From Candidatus Sabulitectum sp. (GTDB taxonomy: Bacteria; Fermentibacterota; Fermentibacteria; Fermentibacterales; JCC-6), in contig JAOZRM010000043.1 of assembly GCA_029940175.1 (NCBI GenBank), positions 1 to 17,605 on the forward strand: a stretch of 17,605 nucleotides of DNA, read 5' to 3'. Below, in pieces: positions 6,570-14,213 of the stretch. The notes under the pieces were generated by a model. It ran no database searches and was not told the origin of the DNA. It worked only from the letters and a program-made list of their open reading frames with translations. Position 1 is the first letter of the stretch, and each line of letters opens with the position of its first letter. The position numbers and the translations under genes were made by a program.

Positions 6570-6593
6570 CCAGCACTCCAGAGGAATTGCTGG
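6570..6593. repeat. Inverted repeat CCAGCA / TGCTGG between the nucleotidyltransferase and exchanger genes
   Basis: The arms at 6570-6575 and 6588-6593 are reverse complements around a 12-nt loop. No T-tract follows, so it is not a standard terminator. It could be a weak RNA stem after the nucleotidyltransferase or an operator. A tandem ATACATTT pair lies nearby at 6642-6657. Confidence 0.3.
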
Positions 6594-6688
6594 AATGTGA
6601 AGTATTGCATTCTGGGAAAAATGTGGTAGTTTTCCGCTTGAATACATTTATACATTTTCCAGAATTTAATACAGTCAGGTTGTTGAAA

Positions 6689-7684
6689 ATGATCGTTAGC
6701 AGTTATGTGCTTCTTTTAGTTGGCTTCGTTCTTCTTGTGCTGGGTGGAGACTATCTTATTAAGGGTGGAAGCCGCCTTTCGGCTCTTCTGGGTGTATCAC
6801 CGCTTCTTATCGGTCTGGGCATCGCGGCATTTGGAACCAGCGCCCCGGAGGCAGCGGTTTCTATCAAAGCTGCACTCAGCGATCACTCCGCAGTATCAAT
6901 TGGTAATGTCCTTGGAAGCAACATAGCCAACATCGGCCTTGCAATTGGCCTGGCTCTTCTGCTGTTCGGCATAAAAGGAAACCACAGAAAACTGTGGAAG
7001 GAAGTCGCATTCGGCTTTGCGGCTACACTCCTTCTTCTTGTTCTGTCCATTACCCCTTTCTTCAGAGAGGGAAACAACGGGTTGAACCGGATTGCCGGCT
7101 GGGTTCTTCTGTTCTTCTTCGCCGGATATCTCTTTCACCTTTTCAGGATGAGCCGGTCAGACAAAAAAAATAATCAGCAGGAGGATCTTGATCATGTCAA
7201 GAATCGTCCTCTGGAATATGTAAAGTCAATACTGATGACTCTTGGCGGCATTGCTGGTGTTATTTTCGGTGGAAGTTTTGTTGTTGATCACGCTGTTGTT
7301 ATTGCTGGGTCCTGGGGAATTTCACAAACCCTTATCAGTGTAACTATTGTCGCACTGGGAACATCTCTGCCGGAAATAGTGGTTTCGATAATTGCAGTAC
7401 GCAAAAACCACTGGGACATGGCTCTTGGCAATATTCTGGGAAGCAACCTTTTCAATATTCTGTTCGTTCTGGGTACAACTGCTGCGATCAAACCAATGGA
7501 ATTCTCGAATTTCAACCAACTGGTTTTGCCTGATCTGTTCATTACCATGGGAATTACAGTTATGCTTTTCTTCATGCTAATGCGTAAAGGCAGAAATACG
7601 GACTCTATTAAAAAGAGCAGGCTGCTCGGTGCTTTTCTGCTGGCAGCATACATTGCTTACATAGCATTTGCCATTATTCGCTGA
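6689..7684 (+). CDS. CaCA-family Na+/Ca2+ (cation/Ca2+) antiporter, YrbG-like
   Basis: This 331-aa inner-membrane protein has the two inverted alpha-repeats of the CaCA superfamily. Repeat 1 carries GTSAPE (residues 49-54) and GNVLGSNIANI (72-82). Repeat 2 carries GTSLPE (224-229) and GNILGSNLFNI (247-257). About ten helices are visible, with a hydrophilic loop at about 155-176 between the halves. Thr50, Ser51, Glu54, Ser77 and Asn81 fall on the same numbers as the ion ligands of the archaeal exchanger NCX_Mj. This supports the start at 6689 over a TTG 102 nt upstream. In repeat 2 the NCX_Mj Asp240 position is Asn256. It would export Ca2+ using Na+ or H+. AGGT 8 nt upstream is a weak ribosome binding site. 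It ends 9 bp from the convergent CotH gene. Confidence 0.93.
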   Translation: MIVSSYVLLLVGFVLLVLGGDYLIKGGSRLSALLGVSPLLIGLGIAAFGTSAPEAAVSIKAALSDHSAVSIGNVLGSNIANIGLAIGLALLLFGIKGNHRKLWKEVAFGFAATLLLLVLSITPFFREGNNGLNRIAGWVLLFFFAGYLFHLFRMSRSDKKNNQQEDLDHVKNRPLEYVKSILMTLGGIAGVIFGGSFVVDHAVVIAGSWGISQTLISVTIVALGTSLPEIVVSIIAVRKNHWDMALGNILGSNLFNILFVLGTTAAIKPMEFSNFNQLVLPDLFITMGITVMLFFMLMRKGRNTDSIKKSRLLGAFLLAAYIAYIAFAIIR

Positions 7685-7693
7685 TATACTGAA

Positions 7694-10600
7694 CTATCTT
7701 AAAACAGTCACTTTTGCCGTAGCGGGAGTCTGCCTGGCACATCTGGCAAAGATAAGGTAAATACCACTGGGGCGTGTTTCCGTATTCCAGTGTAAGGAAT
7801 GAGTACCAGGGGAAAGATAACCATCAACAAGAGAGGCAATTTTTCTGCCTGCCATGTCGTACACAAAAACATCAGTTTCGCCACCGGCAACGGTGATATC
7901 AATGGTCATCTGACCTGAAGTACAGGGATTGGGTCTTGGCCATCCCAGTACAGTGGGAATACTGTAAAGAGTTCCATTACTGTATCCCGGAGTAGGTGTT
8001 TCCAGAATGCGCCACTGGCCCCCGTCGGGGAATCTGCCAAATGAAACATCCGGCAACTGAGCATCAAACTGAACCTCTTCTATTGTGGAAATGTATGGAG
8101 TATCACCATTTCCCGGCACAATTCTACCCAGTTTAAAACTGTCACCCCCACCGGACAACCTGAAAGGCAGGTGGGTGCCCTCCTTCCACCGGTCACCATC
8201 AGCCCAGAAAAGCATGAAATCACCTGCAGGGATCATTGTACCCCTGGGAACAGACCAGGGCTCCGCTGCGGAAGAATCCGATTCGAAGAATACAAGAACT
8301 CCGGCATCAATATCATATCCTGTACCGTTGTAAATTTCTATCCAGTCGGAAGACCTGCCCCAGTCATCAAAAATTGTAACTGTATTGATCGCCATGATCT
8401 CGTTCACAGCAAGACCAGCAAATCTTGTGGGAAAGAAGTTTGCTCCCATGTCCCGTCTGCTGTTATCCGGATCTGTCAGATCAGGATCTCCGGAATTGAT
8501 GCAGGGAGAGTTCCAGAGGGGAAAGAAGTCAACTGTGAGCTCAGGATCACCCTGAAGGTTTCCTGTACCTTCCAGCTCCTCGGTATTCGAGATAGACCAG
8601 GTTGTTGAAACAACCCCCTGATCAACCCTGACCGGCTGAGAACACTCAGTGAATACTGAGTTGGATACAGCGGCAAAACCTCCTCCCATACCCGCAGTCT
8701 TCTCGTAGGAATGAACAGCGGTCTCACATGAAGAGAAAACTATTCCAGTTCCCTGAACTGCTGCACCATCTTTGACCCCAATACCAATGGGACACTGGGT
8801 GATAACACAGTTCTCGATCTGAACCAGAGAACCACTTCCGCTACCGCCTGTAGGGGCTCCAATAGAGAAACCCTTGTCTGTTGAATTTGAGAGTCTTGTG
8901 TTTGCTATCGTAACAGAAGAGGCATTCATGTCGATACAGTCTCCATCAATATCTTCCACTGTGCATCCATCAACCAGAAACTGTCCGTCTGAACAGAGAT
9001 GAAACTCAATGCCGTCCATGCTGGAGGCCACTGGGTCATACAGATTGATAAAATCAGAATCGGTGATGCTTGTACTCTCTCCATCCTGAATGAAGAATAG
9101 CTCTCCTCTGTTGTTAATGAACCGGCAACTGTCTATTTGGGCATTGCCACCGATGAGTTTAACACAGCACCAGTTATTCCGGAAAGAAGAATTCTCAAGA
9201 GAAATCTCCGATGAATGACCGGAGAGAGCGGCAAAGTCAGTACCTGGAGATGAAGCATATCCTCTGGAACCTGTAACACTGGTGTACTCCATGGAAACGG
9301 AACCACTCAATACCCGTATTCCACCCCAGCCGGCTGGAGTATTCTCTGCCATGAAGAATACCGAGTCTTCTAACGTGCCCTGAGAATTAAGGGTACCAAG
9401 GCAGTTAACGGCACCATCATCAGACATGAGTACTGTTACACCGGGCTGAATGGTCAGTGTTCCGTTCTGTGGAATTGTCACTTCCCCCTGAAACATGTAG
9501 GGAGAAAAAACTGAGTAGAGAACCGTGTTCTGGCCAAGAGTTCCGGAAAGTGTGGTAGGTTCTACAACAGTGAAAGGATTGTACCTGGGAGTTGCCTCGG
9601 TAACACGCCATCCCACTTGAACTTCTGCCTCAACTGTCCAGTAGTACCCGCCCGGGGCAAGGCCGGTAATGGTGTAGGTGGTATCCTCTATACCCTCCAC
9701 CCGCAGGACCTCTAGAGTGGACGGCCCAAGGGTGTCATAAACAATTACATTGTATCTGGCTGGAGATCCCAGCGGGTCTTCCGTGGGAAGCCAACTCACC
9801 GAGAGATCCCCTGTGGAAAGAGTATCAGAACGCAGGGCTCTGAAAGGGAAGTACTTGTACTGGAATTGCCACTGAAGGTCGGTTCTTCTGAGAATCATGT
9901 TCGCCTTCAGCGAGTCACAAGCCTCATAAAAACCCGCCACATCTGTGCTGTCATAATTATCCTGAGATACAGACTGCTCTAGAACTGCTTTCAGAGAATC
10001 GGTCCAGAACTGAAGTTTCTCTTCAGTAAGAAAATTGTCATAGATTGTTTCCACCGAATCGATAAATGCATTTCTGAATTCAGGTACGATAAGGGTTCTT
10101 GCGTGAAGCGGGTTATCAAACCAGTTTTTGTTTGTACAGCCCCCGTAACCAACCCCCCAATATACCAGTACTTTGTCCACATCCCAGGGAAGCATAAACC
10201 ATGAGCCTGTACCCTCTACATCGTTGTACAGATAGTAGTTATGGTAGTAGGTACTGAAATTCGCAAACGCCGCATTTATGGCAAGCATACGGATAAGCCC
10301 GGAAGGGCCATACATGTTAAATGTAGAATCCATGAACTCTTGAAAGTTCTCCGGTGTTGTGTACTCGGTGTTCTCAATCAGTGCGATAAGATCATTCATA
10401 CCTGCGGACTCATTGGTTTTTTTCGACCACACGTTGAAAACATCATCGTAAATGTTAGCGCATGAACCATCAACCTGGGCTTTGTAAAGGTTTCCCTCTG
10501 TATCAAAATCATTTCTGGAAAGAAAAGCCTTGTTCACCGGTTCCAGAAGAATAAAGAGCCCTCTGTTATCACCATTCACAGTCAGATTAGCATGAGAAAC

Positions 10601-10951
10601 CTGAAAACAGGGGAAACCCATTTCCATAAGAACTCTTGAAAAGAGCCATGACCTTGTGTAGGAATGATCCAGAAAATCGGCGTTGAAATTCCAGGCGGTT
10701 CTACCGTTTAGAGGTTGATCATTGGGAAATTCAATCCTGTATGACTTTTTCCTGAATCCCCTGGAGCTGTCTCCCCTGATACGCATGGTACAGTTTTCGT
10801 ACACAACACCCATGTGTTCAACTGAACACGAGATGATAATCTCATCCTCCCAGTTTTCCATCATGGTCTGGAAATGATCCGGGGCACAGGTTACCTGGTA
10901 CTGAGGTACAGAGGAAAAAAGAAAGAGGCTGAACATTACGATGAAATTCAC
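7694..10951 (-). CDS. Large secreted protein: CotH kinase-like, beta-helix, lamin-tail and C-terminal FlgD/sorting-like domains
   Basis: This is a 1085-aa exported protein. A short leader (1-20) precedes a CotH-type domain (about 25-365) with MRIRGDSSRGF (57-66) and FMLPWDVDKVL (252-262), whose Asp257/Asp259 correspond to the metal-binding CotH motif. A fibronectin-III-like segment follows (about 370-460). Next are right-handed beta-helix repeats (about 465-840, with NSS, DSCRFINN and ENCVITQC-type turns), a lamin-tail domain (about 845-990), and a C-terminal domain (about 1000-1085) starting GWPRPNPC, as in FlgD-like or type-A sorting domains. CotH proteins of spore formers phosphorylate coat proteins; the role of these exoproteins is unknown. 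The start is GTG with AGGAGG (10960-10965) 8 nt upstream. It lies 38 bp after ackA. A type IX-like export route is inferred only. Confidence 0.88.
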   Translation of the reverse strand: MNFIVMFSLFLFSSVPQYQVTCAPDHFQTMMENWEDEIIISCSVEHMGVVYENCTMRIRGDSSRGFRKKSYRIEFPNDQPLNGRTAWNFNADFLDHSYTRSWLFSRVLMEMGFPCFQVSHANLTVNGDNRGLFILLEPVNKAFLSRNDFDTEGNLYKAQVDGSCANIYDDVFNVWSKKTNESAGMNDLIALIENTEYTTPENFQEFMDSTFNMYGPSGLIRMLAINAAFANFSTYYHNYYLYNDVEGTGSWFMLPWDVDKVLVYWGVGYGGCTNKNWFDNPLHARTLIVPEFRNAFIDSVETIYDNFLTEEKLQFWTDSLKAVLEQSVSQDNYDSTDVAGFYEACDSLKANMILRRTDLQWQFQYKYFPFRALRSDTLSTGDLSVSWLPTEDPLGSPARYNVIVYDTLGPSTLEVLRVEGIEDTTYTITGLAPGGYYWTVEAEVQVGWRVTEATPRYNPFTVVEPTTLSGTLGQNTVLYSVFSPYMFQGEVTIPQNGTLTIQPGVTVLMSDDGAVNCLGTLNSQGTLEDSVFFMAENTPAGWGGIRVLSGSVSMEYTSVTGSRGYASSPGTDFAALSGHSSEISLENSSFRNNWCCVKLIGGNAQIDSCRFINNRGELFFIQDGESTSITDSDFINLYDPVASSMDGIEFHLCSDGQFLVDGCTVEDIDGDCIDMNASSVTIANTRLSNSTDKGFSIGAPTGGSGSGSLVQIENCVITQCPIGIGVKDGAAVQGTGIVFSSCETAVHSYEKTAGMGGGFAAVSNSVFTECSQPVRVDQGVVSTTWSISNTEELEGTGNLQGDPELTVDFFPLWNSPCINSGDPDLTDPDNSRRDMGANFFPTRFAGLAVNEIMAINTVTIFDDWGRSSDWIEIYNGTGYDIDAGVLVFFESDSSAAEPWSVPRGTMIPAGDFMLFWADGDRWKEGTHLPFRLSGGGDSFKLGRIVPGNGDTPYISTIEEVQFDAQLPDVSFGRFPDGGQWRILETPTPGYSNGTLYSIPTVLGWPRPNPCTSGQMTIDITVAGGETDVFVYDMAGRKIASLVDGYLSPGTHSLHWNTETRPSGIYLIFARCARQTPATAKVTVLR

Positions 10952-10989
10952 AACGTCAGCCTCCTGTTCACATTAATAAATAGAGGAAC

Positions 10990-12180
10990 CTACTCTGCCA
11001 GTCTTACTGTCTCTCTGGCAATCATGAGTTCTTCATTGGTGGGCACAAGCAGAACAGTAACTTTACTGTCCGGTTTGGATATCACACGCTCCACACCCTT
11101 GACCTCGTTTGCTTCCAGATCCAGTTTTATACCGAATACGTCCATATTATCACAAATCAGCTCACGAAGTTCCCAGCCGTTCTCACCAATGCCAGCTGTG
11201 AATACAATTGCATCAAGTGTTCCAAGGGTGGCGGCATAAGAACCAATGTACTTTTTCACTCTGTCTGCGAATATCTCGAAAGTGAGTTTGGCTCTCTGGT
11301 CACCTGCGAACATTTTCTCCTCGATATCCCTCATGTCCATGGATATCTCACTGAGTCCCAGAAGACCACTCTCTTTGTAAACCATTTTTTTCACCTGCTC
11401 CAGGGTCCAGCCCTTGTTCTCCATAAGGTCGAAGAGGATGGCAGGATCAACATCACCGGATCTTGTTCCCATTACAAGTCCGCAGAATGTTCCGTATCCA
11501 AGACTTGTATCGATTGATTTTCCACCCTTCACAGCTGTAATGGAGCAGCCGTTACCAAGATGACAGGTGATAATATTCAGTTCCTCGATAGGCTTACCGA
11601 GAATCTCCGCTGTTCGCTGAGCAACGAACTGATGGCTGGTTCCGTGGAACCCGTAACGACGCATACCGTAATCTTCGTAAAGCTTGTAAGGAAGAGCGTA
11701 CATGTAATTAACCTGGGGCATGGTCTGATGGAAAGCGGTATCAAAAACAGCAACATTGGGAATGCCGGGGAGTTTCTTTATTGCAGCTTTTATACCCATT
11801 ATATTGGCTGGATTGTGCAGAGGAGCCATATCGCTGACTTCCTCGAGACCACGAAGTACCTGATCATCAATGAGAACGGAACTTGTAAACTTTTCTCCAC
11901 CGTGAACAACTCTGTGTCCGCAGGCGCCTATATCCTCCAGAGAAGAAATAGCACCGATCTCCGGATCAATAATTGTGGAAAGAACAAGATCAAGGCCGGT
12001 CTCATGGTCTGGGATTGGTCTGTCAATAACTGTCTTTTTCCCATTGCTTTTGTACTTCATCCGACCCTCACTCATACCGATACGCTCAAGGAGTCCGGAA
12101 GCGAGCATTTTCTCAGTATCACGGTCGATTATCTGAAATTTGATCGATGAACTTCCGCTGTTGATAACCAGAATTTTCAT
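10990..12180 (-). CDS. ackA: Acetate kinase
   Basis: This is a full-length 396-aa ASKHA-fold enzyme (family about 400). It makes ATP and acetate from acetyl phosphate and ADP, the last step of fermentative acetate formation, in the cytoplasm. Key residues are in place: Asn7 in NSGSSSIKF, Arg90 in GHRVVHGG, His122, Asp147 in FDTAFH, His179 in RYGFHGTSH, Arg240 in MGTRSGDVDP, and the final glutamate in TNEEL. They are at or within one position of the Methanosarcina numbering. The segment before Arg240 reads LGYGTFCGLVMG where most enzymes have a GxTPLxGL-like stretch. AGAGG lies about 6 nt before ATG. The 97-bp upstream gap has a promoter candidate, so it may be transcribed on its own. No pta gene is in the window. 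Confidence 0.97.
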   Translation of the reverse strand: MKILVINSGSSSIKFQIIDRDTEKMLASGLLERIGMSEGRMKYKSNGKKTVIDRPIPDHETGLDLVLSTIIDPEIGAISSLEDIGACGHRVVHGGEKFTSSVLIDDQVLRGLEEVSDMAPLHNPANIMGIKAAIKKLPGIPNVAVFDTAFHQTMPQVNYMYALPYKLYEDYGMRRYGFHGTSHQFVAQRTAEILGKPIEELNIITCHLGNGCSITAVKGGKSIDTSLGYGTFCGLVMGTRSGDVDPAILFDLMENKGWTLEQVKKMVYKESGLLGLSEISMDMRDIEEKMFAGDQRAKLTFEIFADRVKKYIGSYAATLGTLDAIVFTAGIGENGWELRELICDNMDVFGIKLDLEANEVKGVERVISKPDSKVTVLLVPTNEELMIARETVRLAE

Positions 12181-12198
12181 ATCAAGCCTCTTGCTCTG

Positions 12199-12210
12199 TT
12201 TGAATTCAAA
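12199..12210. promoter_or_regulatory. Perfect 12-bp palindrome TTTGAATTCAAA in the ackA leader
   Basis: The palindrome lies between the candidate ackA promoter and its ATG, about 19 bp upstream of the start codon, a normal place for an operator. It may also be chance in A/T-rich intergenic DNA. Confidence 0.3.
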
Positions 12211-12241
12211 TTACCGAAAAGGGGTTAAAAAATGTCGCTGG

Positions 12242-12270
12242 AACATACCATATTCTGCTCTGAATTCCAA
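12242..12270 (-). promoter_or_regulatory. Candidate ackA promoter
   Basis: On the minus strand, TTGGAA (12270-12265) is followed after 17 bp by TATGTT (12247-12242). Each box matches consensus in four of six positions. It would give a leader of about 55 nt. Lower confidence because neither box is strong. Confidence 0.38.
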
Positions 12271-12277
12271 CTGATCC

Positions 12278-13675
12278 TCACCGTTTTCTTCTGATAGTTT
12301 CTAATACCGCAAACATGAAAGCCCATAAGCATGTAAACCTGTAATTGGTTATAAGAGAGCCGCTGAGCGCGGCAATAGTCAGTGCTGTAAACGATGCAGT
12401 AAGCCACAAGGCCAGTACCGTGTTCCTGGCCGAACGAGCCTTGATGGAAGTACGAAAGCTTCCGGCGATCCCACCTGCATAGAGAAGAGCGAGAACCACT
12501 GAACCTGAAAGCCCCATGCTCAACAGAAGCTGGAAGAAACTTCCATCAACGTAGGGAATGGAAACACGAACCAGCAGATCAGGTCTGAAGTAAGTGATCT
12601 TTGATCCAAAACCTGTTCCGAAAAGCAATGTTAACGGAGAAGCAGTCACAGTTCGAATGATCTCCCACCATGAGAGAAATCTGGCCCATAAAGACACATC
12701 TCCTGCAAGTCCTCCATCGGCACCACCGCTTCTGGCTGCAACATCTCCTGCGGAAAGAAGACCGGCTGCCGCAACAAAGGCAATTGAACCGCCAATAAAT
12801 ACAACAAGCAGGAATATCCGGGAAAGCAGTCTGCCAAACCTGAAGCCACCTTCCTCTACACGGCTCATGTCAGCAATGAAGGCCATAAGCGCACCTGCTG
12901 CAACTGCAAGCCACAGCGCTCTGGACTGTCCAAGAAGAATTGCTGCACCCATTATGAGCAAGGCTGCAATTCCTGGAAGAATCGGAACAGCCTTGTGTTT
13001 TTTCCAGAGAAGCATAGCCAGTAGAAAAAGACCCACAACAACCACGTTGACCTCTCGGGATGATACCCTGAGACCAGAGGTTGCTCTGAGGTAAACTCCC
13101 TCTCCGCCTGTATAACCTTTGAATATTATCCAGACAGCAGCCAGAGCAGAAGCAATGAGAAATGTTGTAACAAGAACTTTCATGTTCCTGCGATCTTTCA
13201 ACATCCACATGGCTGGAAAAAAGAACATATAGCCCAGCATTGTTTTTAAGAATACAGCTGCTGACTCCGCATCTGAACCGGCTAGAAGACCACGAAAGAA
13301 GGCAAGAATGCCAAGTGCGATCAGCACTTTGATCAATCTTCCAGAATGGGTTGACCGCACTCTGCCATCTCCGTCTATAACAGCTCCGATCCACAGGAAA
13401 AATACCCAGAGCTGGAGAATATCATCTATTCCGATCCTGAAAGGCCCTGCATAAATGCTGAAACCTCCCAGAAAGGCAGTTGTAAATACAATCTGAACAC
13501 CGAACAGCATGGCAGCAAGTCTCGGAGGGTAAGCAAGAAACATTCCCGCAAAAAGTGCTGCGATCAGGCCACCTGCAATTAGATAGATAGAGTCTGTAAG
13601 TACGCCGATGGCAACGAGAAGACCAATGACCACAAAACCGGCAAGTGCGGTTTTGTCTGTGGATTTACTCTGCAA
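12278..13675 (-). CDS. O-antigen ligase / polymerase-like polytopic membrane protein
   Basis: This inner-membrane protein of about 465 aa has some 11-12 hydrophobic helices and the layout of the WaaL/Wzy_C group. It has the LGQSRALWLA motif before a long loop. The loop contains SLWARFLSWWEIIRTV and LLFGTGFGS, then YVDGSFFQLLLSMGLSG, the counterpart of the usual HNSYLQLLxxxG. The family joins or polymerises lipid-linked glycans on the periplasmic face. The start is uncertain. The frame opens at TTG 13699, but TTG 13675 has GGGA 7 nt upstream and is preferred; both overlap the end of the GAF gene, so coupled translation is likely. The GT2 enzyme at 461-1429 is a possible upstream partner, but no glycan cluster surrounds it. 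Exact activity cannot be told. Confidence 0.82.
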   Translation of the reverse strand: MQSKSTDKTALAGFVVIGLLVAIGVLTDSIYLIAGGLIAALFAGMFLAYPPRLAAMLFGVQIVFTTAFLGGFSIYAGPFRIGIDDILQLWVFFLWIGAVIDGDGRVRSTHSGRLIKVLIALGILAFFRGLLAGSDAESAAVFLKTMLGYMFFFPAMWMLKDRRNMKVLVTTFLIASALAAVWIIFKGYTGGEGVYLRATSGLRVSSREVNVVVVGLFLLAMLLWKKHKAVPILPGIAALLIMGAAILLGQSRALWLAVAAGALMAFIADMSRVEEGGFRFGRLLSRIFLLVVFIGGSIAFVAAAGLLSAGDVAARSGGADGGLAGDVSLWARFLSWWEIIRTVTASPLTLLFGTGFGSKITYFRPDLLVRVSIPYVDGSFFQLLLSMGLSGSVVLALLYAGGIAGSFRTSIKARSARNTVLALWLTASFTALTIAALSGSLITNYRFTCLWAFMFAVLETIRRKR

Positions 13676-14213
13676 GCTTAAATCCCGCTGCAGAAGCAAC
13701 AGAAACAGCAGAAACCTCTGCTATCCAGTTCAGAAGATCAATATCAGATTGCCCAAAGGCTGCAACAGTGCTTGAGTCAAGGTCCAGCTCTCCAACCAGA
13801 ATACCCTCCCGGATTACAGGAGCAACGAATTCACTCTTAACATCAGGACTGCAGGAAAGGTAGTTGGATTCCAGGCTCACATCATCAACAATGAATACAG
13901 ACAGTGAGCTTGCCGCCTGGCCACAGATTCCTTCACCAAATCCAATTCTGGTGTGCTCGGTGGCAGCACCGGTATATGGGCCAAGAATAAGCTCTGAAGT
14001 GGAATCCGGATCAACAAGATAAAATCCCACCCAGTCATACCGGGAAACACTGTTTTTAAGCAGGTTACACACATTCTGGAGCTTATTCACTGCAGAGTCA
14101 TCACTTTTAAGAATATCTGAAACAGTGGTTTTGATCAATTCAGTGGTCACTTGAATCACCAGTCTTTGCGGGGTCTTCCCTGGAATCTCTTGAGACCACC
14201 AGTGCAGTAACAT
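13665..14213 (-). CDS. GAF-domain protein resembling free methionine-(R)-sulfoxide reductase (fRMsr)
   Basis: The protein is one GAF domain, up to 182 aa from ATG 14213. GTG starts at 14159 or 14150 would give about 161-164 aa, closer to the family (E. coli about 165). WVGFYL (residues 61-66), LILGPYTG, GEGICG, APVIREG and GELDLDSS follow the fRMsr pattern. The family reduces free methionine-R-sulfoxide using cysteines. Cys97 and Cys121 are spaced 24 residues apart, like E. coli Cys94 and Cys118. The position of Cys84 is His87, so one of three conserved cysteines is missing. It may be an altered reductase or a ligand-sensing GAF protein. AGGAGG is only 3 nt before ATG 14213, so the start is unsettled. 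It overlaps the phosphatase gene upstream and the ligase-like gene downstream. Confidence 0.8.
   Translation of the reverse strand: MLLHWWSQEIPGKTPQRLVIQVTTELIKTTVSDILKSDDSAVNKLQNVCNLLKNSVSRYDWVGFYLVDPDSTSELILGPYTGAATEHTRIGFGEGICGQAASSLSVFIVDDVSLESNYLSCSPDVKSEFVAPVIREGILVGELDLDSSTVAAFGQSDIDLLNWIAEVSAVSVASAAGFKLAE

Noticed and set aside
6587..6688. 34-residue N-terminal extension of the exchanger from TTG 6587
   Set aside because: Non-membrane sequence unlike the family; starting at 6689 gives the normal first helix and matches NCX_Mj residue numbering.
11560..12150. 196-aa plus-strand ORF opposite ackA
   Set aside because: Antisense to acetate kinase, whose catalytic motifs are intact across this stretch; no recognisable domain.
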